DNA of 64,000 nucleotides from an uncultured Bacilli bacterium (GTDB lineage Bacteria; Bacillota_I; Bacilli_A; RF39; UBA660): assembly GCA_944371325.1 (NCBI GenBank), contig CALVXO010000001.1, positions 62,001 through 126,000 on the forward strand, read 5' to 3'. Numbering within the stretch: position 1 is the stretch's first letter; every line of letters starts with the position of its first letter. Below are positions 1 through 6,659 of the stretch, one piece after another. Both the position numbers and the translations under genes were made by a program. Under the pieces are notes generated by a model that ran no database searches, was not told the DNA's origin, and worked only from the letters and a program-made list of their open reading frames with translations.

Positions 1-166
1 CATAATTATCTATAATACTATTAATTTGATTTTGTCTAATAGTAGAAAAAGCAAGACCAACAGTAAAAAGTAATATACAAGATAATAAGACACTTATAAA
101 ACATAAAGTAAAGTTTTTCTTATTATTCAATATTTCCTTTAATGTTAATCTTGCCATTATTTTCAT
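1..166 (-). CDS. ABC transporter permease, N-terminal part (cut by window edge)
   Basis: Only the first 55 codons lie in the window; the rest is to the left of base 1. The start is the ATG at 164-166, with an AGGTGA ribosome site just upstream. The visible part has a short basic head (MKIMARLTLKEILNNKKNF) followed by one hydrophobic segment (residues about 20-38). This layout is the usual beginning of FtsX/MacB-type permeases. Family assignment rests on this layout alone and is an inference. The gene diverges from the glmS unit, so the region 167-299 serves as a two-sided upstream region. Confidence 0.5.
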   Translation of the reverse strand, partial: MKIMARLTLKEILNNKKNFTLCFISVLLSCILLFTVGLAFSTIRQNQINSIIDNY

Positions 167-226
167 ATTATTCACCTAGAATAATTATATAATATTTATT
201 TTAGTTTGACAATTATTTTTTAAATC

Positions 227-255
227 TTCACAAATAATTTAATTTATAATATAAT
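227..255 (+). promoter_or_regulatory. Promoter of the glmS ribozyme/glmS transcript
   Basis: A -35 box TTCACA (227-232) and a -10 box TATAAT (250-255) are separated by 17 bases. Transcription would start near 262, about 38 bases before the ribozyme cleavage site. A second TATAAT-like sequence overlaps at 245-250. Confidence 0.6.
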
Positions 256-299
256 AATTATATAAAACTTAATAATGAAAGGAGTTATTTATTAAGTTA

Positions 300-430
300 G
301 CGCCAGAACTAATTAGTTGACGAGGATAACAGTTATCGAAATATTCGGCGGATGCTGTTACGGGATGTGCTCTCGCAAATATATTACAAACCATAAAATC
401 AAGATTATGACAAAAAATATATTACGCATG
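300..430 (+). ncRNA. glmS ribozyme (glucosamine-6-phosphate-activated)
   Basis: The self-cleaving ribozyme lies in the leader of glmS, as in other Firmicutes. Visible core elements in order are GCGCCAGAAC at 300-309, GTTGACGAGG at 316-325, TTATCGA near 333, TCGGCGGATGC near 344-354, and the P3/P4 part with the hairpin CATAA/TTATG. Cleavage is expected between A299 and G300. Known family behaviour: glucosamine-6-phosphate acts as coenzyme for cleavage, and the cleaved glmS mRNA is degraded, giving feedback control of amino-sugar synthesis. The 3-prime border is approximate. Confidence 0.93.
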
Positions 431-452
431 TTTTTTTATAATGGAGGTTTTT

Positions 453-2162
453 ATGTGCGGTATATATTGTTATGTGGGTAAAAAGAAGTCTATCCCTATT
501 CTACTAGACGGATTAGCTAGTTTAGAATATAGAGGATACGATTCAGCGGGTATTGCTTATGTAACTGATAAAATAAATATAGTTAAAGAAAAAGGAAGAT
601 TAGATAATTTAAAAAAAATATTAGATTTAAATACTGATACTTACTTAGGTATTGGTCATACGAGATGGGCAACTCATGGTAAACCCAACAAAAGAAATGC
701 TCATCCTCATCATCAAGGCAAAGTTACATTAGTTCATAATGGAATAATTGAAAATTATCAAGAATTAAAATCATTATTGAAAGAATATAAATTAAAAAGT
801 GAAACTGATACAGAAGTATTATGTTGTTTAATTGATAAATTATTAAAAGAAAATAATAATATATTAAAAGTACTATCTAAATTAAATGAATTAGCTAAAG
901 GTAGTTATGCCTTAGGAATTATATTAAATGATGATTTAAATAATATATATGGTATTAAAAAAAATAGTCCTTTAATTTTGGCTAAATCAGATATTGGTAA
1001 TTTTTTAGCTAGTGATATCCCAGCTATATTAAAATATACTAATGAATATATATTATTAGATGATAATGATATTGTTAAAATGACTAAAGATGAAGTTACA
1101 ATATATGATTCAAAATTAAACATATTAAATAAAAAAATAAATACTTTTGATGGTAATGTTAATAAAATATCAAAAGGAAAATATGAACATTTCATGTTAA
1201 AAGAAATATTTGAACAACCTGATGTTTTATATAAAACTTATTTAGAAAATCAAAATTTACCAGATTTAAAAAAATATAATAAAATTCATATTGTTGGCTG
1301 TGGTAGTGCTTATCATGCTGGATTAGTTGGAAAATATTATATTGAAAAATGTTGTAATATTGAAGTTAATGTTGAAATAGCCAGTGAATATAGATATAAG
1401 AATAATTTTATCGATGAAAAAACTTTAGTTATCTTTATATCACAATCAGGCGAAACTGCTGATACCTTAGCATGTGTTAAAAAAGTAAAAGATAAATGTG
1501 ATACTTTAGGAATTATTAATGTAATTGATTCTTCAATTGCAAGAGAAGTTAAAAATGTAATTTATACTAAAGCAGGATGTGAAATAGCTGTTGCTACTAC
1601 TAAAGCATATAGTTGTCAAGTTTTAATATTAATGATGATGGCTTTAAAAAATGATATTTCTAATTTAATATCTAAAATAAATAATTTGTTTAAAAACAAT
1701 TATGAAGAAATTGCTAAAAAAATATATAAATCAGAACACTTATTTTATATTGGAAGAAATATTGATTATTATTTAGCGTTAGAAGGATCATTAAAATTAA
1801 AAGAAATATCATATATTCACAGTGAAGCTTATGCAGCCGGTGAATTAAAACATGGGACCATTTCTTTAATTGAAAAAAATACTATTGTTATTGCTATTGC
1901 AACTGATAAAGATTTAGTTGAAAAAACTATCAGTAATATTAAAGAAGTTAAAGCAAGAGGTGCTTATGTTATATATATTACAACAACTAGTCTAGATCAA
2001 GAAAGTGATTTTTATGATGATAAAATAGTTATCGAAGAAGATATATATCAGCCTTTATTAACTATTATTCCAATTCAATTAATCGCTTATTATGTTGCTA
2101 AATTAAGAAAATGTGATATTGATAAACCTAAAAATTTAGCAAAATCTGTTACAGTTGAATAA
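453..2162 (+). CDS. glmS: Glutamine--fructose-6-phosphate aminotransferase (isomerizing)
   Basis: GlmS makes glucosamine-6-phosphate from fructose-6-phosphate and glutamine, the entry step to UDP-GlcNAc and peptidoglycan. The protein has 569 residues. An N-terminal class II glutaminase domain starts with MCGIYCYVGKK and contains HTRWATHG; two SIS domains follow, with CGSAYHAG, SQSGETADT and the sugar-binding region AYAAGELKHG near the end. The start was moved from 441 to the ATG at 453, because Cys2 must become the N-terminal nucleophile and because GGAGG at 443-447 is the ribosome site of this ATG. The family usually has about 600 residues, so this is a slightly compact form. It is controlled by the ribozyme upstream. 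Confidence 0.97.
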   Translation: MCGIYCYVGKKKSIPILLDGLASLEYRGYDSAGIAYVTDKINIVKEKGRLDNLKKILDLNTDTYLGIGHTRWATHGKPNKRNAHPHHQGKVTLVHNGIIENYQELKSLLKEYKLKSETDTEVLCCLIDKLLKENNNILKVLSKLNELAKGSYALGIILNDDLNNIYGIKKNSPLILAKSDIGNFLASDIPAILKYTNEYILLDDNDIVKMTKDEVTIYDSKLNILNKKINTFDGNVNKISKGKYEHFMLKEIFEQPDVLYKTYLENQNLPDLKKYNKIHIVGCGSAYHAGLVGKYYIEKCCNIEVNVEIASEYRYKNNFIDEKTLVIFISQSGETADTLACVKKVKDKCDTLGIINVIDSSIAREVKNVIYTKAGCEIAVATTKAYSCQVLILMMMALKNDISNLISKINNLFKNNYEEIAKKIYKSEHLFYIGRNIDYYLALEGSLKLKEISYIHSEAYAAGELKHGTISLIEKNTIVIAIATDKDLVEKTISNIKEVKARGAYVIYITTTSLDQESDFYDDKIVIEEDIYQPLLTIIPIQLIAYYVAKLRKCDIDKPKNLAKSVTVE

Positions 2163-2167
2163 ATTAC

Positions 2168-2196
2168 TTGTAAATTATAAATAAATATGCTATAAT
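2168..2196 (+). promoter_or_regulatory. Promoter of the antisense (antitoxin-like) RNA
   Basis: A -35 box TTGTAA (2168-2173) and a perfect -10 box TATAAT (2191-2196) are 17 bases apart, six bases after the glmS stop. Transcription would start near 2203 and run toward the opposed peptide gene. No protein gene with a ribosome site follows on this strand. Confidence 0.7.
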
Positions 2197-2202
2197 GTAT
2201 AT

Positions 2203-2310
2203 AGATGAGAAATTCTCATATAATAAAAAGGAATACCTAATGCGCTTTTTTAGGTACTATCCCTTAATTTTATGGATTTAGTACCGACTTATACAGTTGG
2301 TACTATTTTT
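2203..2310 (+). ncRNA. Candidate antisense RNA of a type I toxin-antitoxin pair
   Basis: This roughly 108-base RNA is inferred from a strong promoter at 2168-2196 and a strong intrinsic terminator at 2279-2310. No open frame with a ribosome site is seen in it. It begins with a small hairpin (ATGAGA/TCTCAT, about 2205-2219) and contains a second hairpin at 2230-2263. It overlaps about 90 bases of the 3-prime end of the oppositely directed peptide mRNA, including the last seven codons of the peptide. This geometry matches type I antitoxins such as RatA and SR4 of Bacillus subtilis. Function is inferred; no sequence match to a named RNA is claimed. Confidence 0.6.
2221..2263 (-). terminator. Intrinsic terminator of the small-peptide mRNA
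   Basis: Read leftward, the sequence forms a stem between 2263-2250 and 2240-2230 around an AAAAGCGCA loop, followed by TTTTTATTA (2229-2221). The same arms are complementary to the 5-prime end of this mRNA at 2412-2436, so they can also take part in a long-range closure of the transcript. Confidence 0.72.
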
Positions 2311-2311
2311 A
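2279..2311 (+). terminator. Intrinsic terminator of the antisense RNA
   Basis: A ten-base-pair stem (2279-2288 with 2296-2305, one G-U pair) closes a seven-base loop and is followed by five T. The stop codon of the opposed peptide gene lies in the loop at 2289-2291. Confidence 0.8.
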
Positions 2312-2381
2312 TTAGCATAATTAAAATTATGACAATAAGGAGAATAATGATTAGAAAAAGACATTTTTCAGTTTGTTTCAT
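2289..2381 (-). CDS. 30-residue hydrophobic peptide, candidate type I toxin
   Basis: An ATG at 2379-2381 follows a strong ribosome site (AAAGGAGG, spacing about eight bases) and opens a 30-codon frame ending TAA at 2289-2291. The peptide begins MKQTEKC, continues as an almost unbroken Leu/Ile/Val run of about 18 residues that would span the membrane once, and ends KIVPTV. A Lys at each end of the hydrophobic run fits a single membrane helix. It has its own promoter (2443-2471) and terminator (2221-2263), and an opposed RNA covers its 3-prime end. Size, hydrophobicity and antisense layout match type I toxins such as TxpA, BsrG or Fst, although no residue-level match is claimed. It could instead be a harmless small membrane peptide. 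Confidence 0.62.
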   Translation of the reverse strand: MKQTEKCLFLIIILLIVIILIMLIKIVPTV

Positions 2382-2442
2382 TATATCAACCTCCTTTCAC
2401 ACTAAGCGAAAGGAATAGTACCTCATTAAGTATTCCAAAATA

Positions 2443-2471
2443 ATTATAACATATAATTAATTTAGTATAAA
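2443..2471 (-). promoter_or_regulatory. Promoter of the small hydrophobic peptide
   Basis: On the minus strand a -35 box TTTATA (2471-2466) and a perfect -10 box TATAAT (2448-2443) are 17 bases apart. The start point would be near 2436, exactly where a 25-base element (2436-2412) begins that can fold on itself or pair with the transcript's 3-prime end. Confidence 0.68.
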
Positions 2472-2475
2472 CAAT

Positions 2476-2501
2476 AAAAACTCTCTAGATAGAGAGTTTT
2501 T
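2476..2501. terminator. Bidirectional terminator hairpin
   Basis: CTCTCT (2481-2486) and AGAGAG (2491-2496) form a stem around AGAT, flanked by five A and five T. It ends the leftward YtxH-like gene, whose stop lies at 2505-2507, and separates it from the toxin-like cassette. Confidence 0.8.
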
Positions 2502-2504
2502 ATA

Positions 2505-2660
2505 TTACATCATTTCTTCTAATTCTTTGTTCATTTTTTTCATTGTTTTATTAGCAAATTTTTCCATTTTTTTCATAACGGGTTTACTATATTTTTGATA
2601 TGCCATAGTAGCACCTACACCAATACCTATTAACATCATACTTTTTGCGACATTCTTCAT
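2505..2660 (-). CDS. Small YtxH-like membrane protein
   Basis: The product has 51 residues: one short glycine-containing hydrophobic segment (LIGIGVGATMAYQ, about residues 8-21) and a highly charged amphipathic Lys/Glu tail. This is the layout of YtxH-family stress-associated envelope proteins, though shorter than most, so the family name is tentative. The start was set at the ATG 2658-2660 because AGAGGTGA lies eight bases upstream; a longer reading from 2705 has no ribosome site and would run through that site. Role unknown. Confidence 0.6.
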   Translation of the reverse strand: MKNVAKSMMLIGIGVGATMAYQKYSKPVMKKMEKFANKTMKKMNKELEEMM

Positions 2661-2716
2661 ATAAATCACCTCTTTATTAGAAAAAACGAAGGTATGTATA
2701 AACATACATTATTATT

Positions 2717-4903
2717 CTAACCTTTATTTAAAATATTATTCTTTAATTGTTCTAATAAATTAGTTTTTCTTGTTCTTTCATTACTATTATTTACAGCATA
2801 TAAAAATGCATCTGGTTCACCTATTAAAATTAATTTTTTCTTAGCTCTAGTAATACCTGTATAAATTAATTTTTTATAAAGCATTCTTTTATAACTATTA
2901 CATATAGGCATAATAACTACTTCAAATTCACTGCCTTGTGATTTATGGATTGAAATAATAAAACCATGAGTTATTTTATTTAAATCTTTTGTTTCATATT
3001 TAACTAAATTCCCATCGAAATCAATATAAATAAAAGTTTTATTTTGAATTTTAACAATATTTTTAATAATACCAATATCACCATTATAAATATTTTCTTC
3101 AGGTAGATTTACTAATTGTAATACTTTGTCATTTTCTCTATAAACAACATCACCATATTTAATTTCATTTTGGTTTGTTTTAGGATTAAATATATTTTGT
3201 AATTCTTTATTTAAATTATCAATTCCATTAATACCCGCATACATTGGAGCCATTATTTGAACTCGTTTATAATCATAACCTTTTTCCTTTAATTGTAAAC
3301 ATAAATTTTTTAAATTGTCTTTAATTGAATGACATTTTAAAAATGTATAATCACTTTTAGTTTCTAAGAAAGATTCACTTAAATTATTATCTTTTATTTC
3401 ATGTGCTAAAGTAGTTATATAAGAATTTTCATCAGTTCTATATAATGTATCTAAATAAATAGTATCAATCAAATCACTTTCAATTAAATCTTTTAAAATA
3501 TTTCCTGGGCCTACTGAAGGTAATTGGTGATGATCACCTACTAGTACTAATTTAATATTTTTAGTTAACCCTTTAAATAAACTATCTAACAAATTTAAGT
3601 CAATCATACTAACTTCATCAATTATAATTAAATGATGATCATTTTTATTATATTCATTAACTAAAAATTCATTTGTTTCTTTATTCCATTTTAAAAATCT
3701 ATGAATTGTACTAGCTGGTAAATTAGTAGATTCACTCATTCTTTTACTAGCTCTTCCGGTTGGTGCAAGTAAAGCTATTCTATTAGTTAATTCTTCATAA
3801 GATAATTTAAATATATTTTGATATAATTCACATATTGCTTTGATAATAGTCGTTTTTCCTGTTCCTGGTCCACCAGTTATAATAGTTATATTATTTTCTA
3901 ATGATTTTTTAATTGCTTCTTTTTGTTTATCGTTATATTTAATATTATTAATCTTTTCTAACTCTTCTATTCTATTATCTAAAAATAATTTATCAATTTT
4001 TTTATTTGCTAAATATTTAATTGTATTGGTAATATTAATTTCTGAATCATACATTTCTTTTAAATAATACTTATTATCAATTAAAATTATTTTATTTTCA
4101 TTAATCAATTCTTCTAAATATAAATCAAAATCATCAACATTTAAATCAATTTTTAAATAATTAAAAACACTTTCTAATATTTCATCATATTCCAAGTAAG
4201 TATCACTATTAGCAAATAATAACTTATTCATCATATAAATAATACAAGCTTTAATTCTTCTTTCATCTGATACATCTACATTTAATTTTAAAGCTATTTC
4301 GTCAACTTTTAAAAATGATATAAAATCAGTTAAACAATAAGGATTATGTTCTATATGAATTATAGTTTCACTTTTGTATGTATTATATATATCTAATGCA
4401 TCTTTCATATTAAAACCTAATTCAGTTAAATAAACTATTATTTGATGACTTTCCTCATATTTCATCAATGTTTCATAAATTGTATGAGCTTTTTTATTAG
4501 TCATTTTAGGTACTAACAATAGACATGTTTCATCTTTTATTATTTCATCTAAAACATTTTTACCTAACGTATCAACTATGGATTTAGCCAATTTCTCTCC
4601 TACTCCTTTAAATAAATCACTTGATAAAAAAGCTACTAATCCATCTTCATCTTCTGGTTTTAATCGTTCATATTCTAATACATTAAATTGTAAGCCATAT
4701 TTAGGATGATCTACCACATCTCCTTTAAAAATATACATATCATCTAAATTTAATTCATGAAAATAACCAGTAAATGTTATTATTTTATTAACATAAATTT
4801 TTAATTCTTCGTTATCGGTTTCTTTTATTTTAAATAAGCCAATAACATATCCTTTTTCTGATGCAAAAATAGATTTGCGATAATTTCCTTTTATATATGT
4901 CAT
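2717..4903 (-). CDS. recD2: RecD2-type ATP-dependent DNA helicase
   Basis: RecD2 is a 5-prime to 3-prime superfamily 1B helicase acting in replication-fork repair without RecB and RecC. The 728-residue protein has an N-terminal OB-like part, helix-hairpin-helix stretches around residues 90-250, Walker A GGPGTGKTT near 345, the motif IIDEVSMID near 430, GDHHQLPSVGPG near 455, and a C-terminal motif THGFIISIHKSQGSEF with TGITRAKKKL near 695. The start is ATG 4901-4903 with AAGGTG six bases upstream; the GTG nine bases earlier lies inside that site. It ends with TAG. Confidence 0.93.
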   Translation of the reverse strand: MTYIKGNYRKSIFASEKGYVIGLFKIKETDNEELKIYVNKIITFTGYFHELNLDDMYIFKGDVVDHPKYGLQFNVLEYERLKPEDEDGLVAFLSSDLFKGVGEKLAKSIVDTLGKNVLDEIIKDETCLLLVPKMTNKKAHTIYETLMKYEESHQIIVYLTELGFNMKDALDIYNTYKSETIIHIEHNPYCLTDFISFLKVDEIALKLNVDVSDERRIKACIIYMMNKLLFANSDTYLEYDEILESVFNYLKIDLNVDDFDLYLEELINENKIILIDNKYYLKEMYDSEINITNTIKYLANKKIDKLFLDNRIEELEKINNIKYNDKQKEAIKKSLENNITIITGGPGTGKTTIIKAICELYQNIFKLSYEELTNRIALLAPTGRASKRMSESTNLPASTIHRFLKWNKETNEFLVNEYNKNDHHLIIIDEVSMIDLNLLDSLFKGLTKNIKLVLVGDHHQLPSVGPGNILKDLIESDLIDTIYLDTLYRTDENSYITTLAHEIKDNNLSESFLETKSDYTFLKCHSIKDNLKNLCLQLKEKGYDYKRVQIMAPMYAGINGIDNLNKELQNIFNPKTNQNEIKYGDVVYRENDKVLQLVNLPEENIYNGDIGIIKNIVKIQNKTFIYIDFDGNLVKYETKDLNKITHGFIISIHKSQGSEFEVVIMPICNSYKRMLYKKLIYTGITRAKKKLILIGEPDAFLYAVNNSNERTRKTNLLEQLKNNILNKG

Positions 4904-4928
4904 ACAATTCACCTTCTAAAATTATATC

Positions 4929-4951
4929 AAAAAAAGATAGAAAAATCTATC
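4929..4951 (-). terminator. Intrinsic terminator downstream of the broken pilin/DUF6273 gene
   Basis: Read leftward, GATAGA (4951-4946) and TCTATC (4941-4936) pair around a four-base loop, followed by seven T. It lies between the end of the interrupted gene at 4973 and the start of recD2. Confidence 0.75.
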
Positions 4952-4972
4952 AATTTAAAATGTAATTATCAG

Positions 4973-6109
4973 TTATCCTATTCGGAAAGCAGGAGCCACA
5001 CCCAAGATAGAATCAGCAAGATTATTATACCAATAACCTGAAGTTCCCACAAAATAGAAATTAAAAAAATCATTAGAAGTAGTTGAGCGCAACCACCAAT
5101 CATTTAAACTTCCTTGGTAATTTTTTACTACTCCTGAATAGGAATCCATAGTTACTCCATTATTTTTATAATAATCTAATTGTTTTGTTGAATCAGTGGC
5201 ACTATCAGATCCAATACTGCTTCCCCACACTTCTTTTGTTGACAACAAATATAATTTGTTTGTTGATGTAAAATTAGATGAATTATCACTACCGTGTCCT
5301 GAAATGGTGTACGTATTAATTATAATGTTTTGTAAATAACTTGGCAAGGCATTGTATATATCGATATTTACAAAACTATACATTTTACTTTCTGGCCATC
5401 CTCATGAATTAATAGCAGTTGAATTCATTATTATAATATCAACAAATTCTATTACAAATCCACAGGCTGTTTGCGAAAAGCCTTCTGCTCCACACTCTGA
5501 CGGTGTTGATATATTTGCTATTCTCACTGTAAACGTTTGTTCACTTCCATTTGTATATCCTTCTACAGTTACTTCTTTTTCATCACCGACATTGTAATAT
5601 TGATCTACTTTCCCTGATTTTACAATAGCAGCTATTGTTTTCCATGAATCCTCTGCAAATGATACTGATTCAGGAACACTTGGTTCAGTTGGAGTGTTTG
5701 TTACACAACCATCTGATTCTAATGCCATACTTCCATTTGAACATAATACATATCTATTTTGGTTACTTATAACTACTAAATTTGTTAATTTACCATTTGA
5801 ATAAGTATTTGATTCTACTGTTGCACTTCCTAGATTTACCATTTTACTTATTTCTTCTATTGTAAATGAAGTTTTACTTGAACAATCTACATCTTCATCA
5901 GTTAATGTTCCCAATTGTTTTTTCATTTCAATAGATGCACAATAATTATTTATTCCACTTAATATCATATTTGCTTCCGAAGAACCTGCTGATTTTCTTG
6001 CATCGTCTACTACATCTAATATGATTGGGATTGCTATTAATGCTACTATTGCTAATATAATTATTACTGCTAATAATTATATTAATGTAAATCCTTTTTT
6101 TAGATTCAT
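4973..6109 (-). pseudogene. Pilin-headed DUF6273-type surface protein, interrupted by two in-frame stops
   Basis: An ATG at 6107-6109 behind GGGAGG opens MNLKKGFTLI and then meets TAA at 6077-6079, exactly where type IV pilin signals carry the conserved Glu at +5 (GAA to TAA). The same frame continues through a hydrophobic helix, a Cys-containing middle and a C-terminal domain with SGHGS, KLYLLSTKEVW, DWWLRS and APAFRIG, typical of DUF6273/C-type-lectin-like domains. A second stop, TGA at 5402-5404, stands before GWPESKMYSFVN, where the family (from memory) has GGWPxS, so a Gly codon GGA to TGA is likely. No frameshift exists over 379 codons. Promoter (6161-6190), ribosome site and terminator look intact. 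Restart at ATG 5966-5968 could give a headless protein. Confidence 0.75.
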
Positions 6110-6160
6110 TTTATTTCCTCCCTTGCATCCTTTAAATTATTTTTCCACCTTACGGTAAAA

Positions 6161-6190
6161 ATAATACCATATTTTTTTATTTTTTTACAA
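6161..6190 (-). promoter_or_regulatory. Promoter of the interrupted pilin/DUF6273 gene
   Basis: On the minus strand TTGTAA (6190-6185) and TATTAT (6166-6161) are 18 bases apart. The leader contains a short ACC-GTAA-GGT hairpin and a GGGAGG ribosome site. That these signals survive while the frame carries stops suggests recent inactivation. Confidence 0.5.
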
Positions 6191-6222
6191 TATTATTAAT
6201 AAAAAATTAGTAAATAACATTA

Positions 6223-6645
6223 CTAATTTAAAGTATAATCATCATTTGATTTAAATATACCATTATTTAAAGACATTCTTTTCCCACTATTAGATAAACT
6301 ATTAGCTTTCTCACTAGCTCCTTGATGAATATTACTTGTTTCAGCGAACAAATTATCAACATCACTAGGAGTTTCCCATTCAGCTAAGTTTCTAATAAAT
6401 TTTTCTCTAGTTTGTGCAAATACATCGGCTTTATTTAATTGTATGAATCTTTCTTTATCTTGTTTAATATTTTGATATGCTTTTTTAGCATAAAATTTAG
6501 GTCTATATGGTTTTAAAAACGAAGTCTTAAATAAGTAATTAGTCGCTATAAAAACAGCTCCAATACTTTCTGTAATTCCTACATAATAATTTTTAAAATT
6601 AAATACAGGAATACTACCTTTTAAATTTACTCTTTCTAAAACCAT
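6223..6645 (-). CDS. Conserved-looking hypothetical protein, 140 residues
   Basis: I do not recognise this protein. The start is taken at ATG 6643-6645 with an AGGGTGA ribosome site; a longer reading to 6681 would overlap mtaB and has no site. A moderately hydrophobic part (VGITESIGAVFIATNYLF, residues about 22-40) may sit at the membrane. The rest is charged and basic, with a Ser/Asn-rich tail (SEKANSLSNSGKRMSL). It is the last gene of the leftward run that starts at dnaE, 14 bases after mtaB. Confidence 0.7.
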   Translation of the reverse strand: MVLERVNLKGSIPVFNFKNYYVGITESIGAVFIATNYLFKTSFLKPYRPKFYAKKAYQNIKQDKERFIQLNKADVFAQTREKFIRNLAEWETPSDVDNLFAETSNIHQGASEKANSLSNSGKRMSLNNGIFKSNDDYTLN

Positions 6646-6659
6646 AATAATCACCCTTT

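Noticed and set aside
905-1195. Long opposite-strand frame inside glmS
   Set aside because: It has no ribosome site and mirrors the codon pattern of glmS; in A+T-rich genes such shadows are common. The same holds for opposite-strand frames inside dnaE, recD2, the permease and the repeat-protein gene.
5352-5597. Rightward frame of 81 codons
   Set aside because: It is a shadow of the interrupted pilin/DUF6273 gene; the minus-strand frame carries the family motifs.
4973-6109. Target gene of a diversity-generating retroelement
   Set aside because: The C-terminal lectin-like fold is of the kind such elements diversify, but no reverse transcriptase or template repeat is seen in the window.
6110-6190. 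Cyclic-di-GMP riboswitch in the leader of the pilin/DUF6273 gene
   Set aside because: The short GTAA hairpin and GGATGCAAGGG are suggestive, but the leader is too short and lacks the conserved core.
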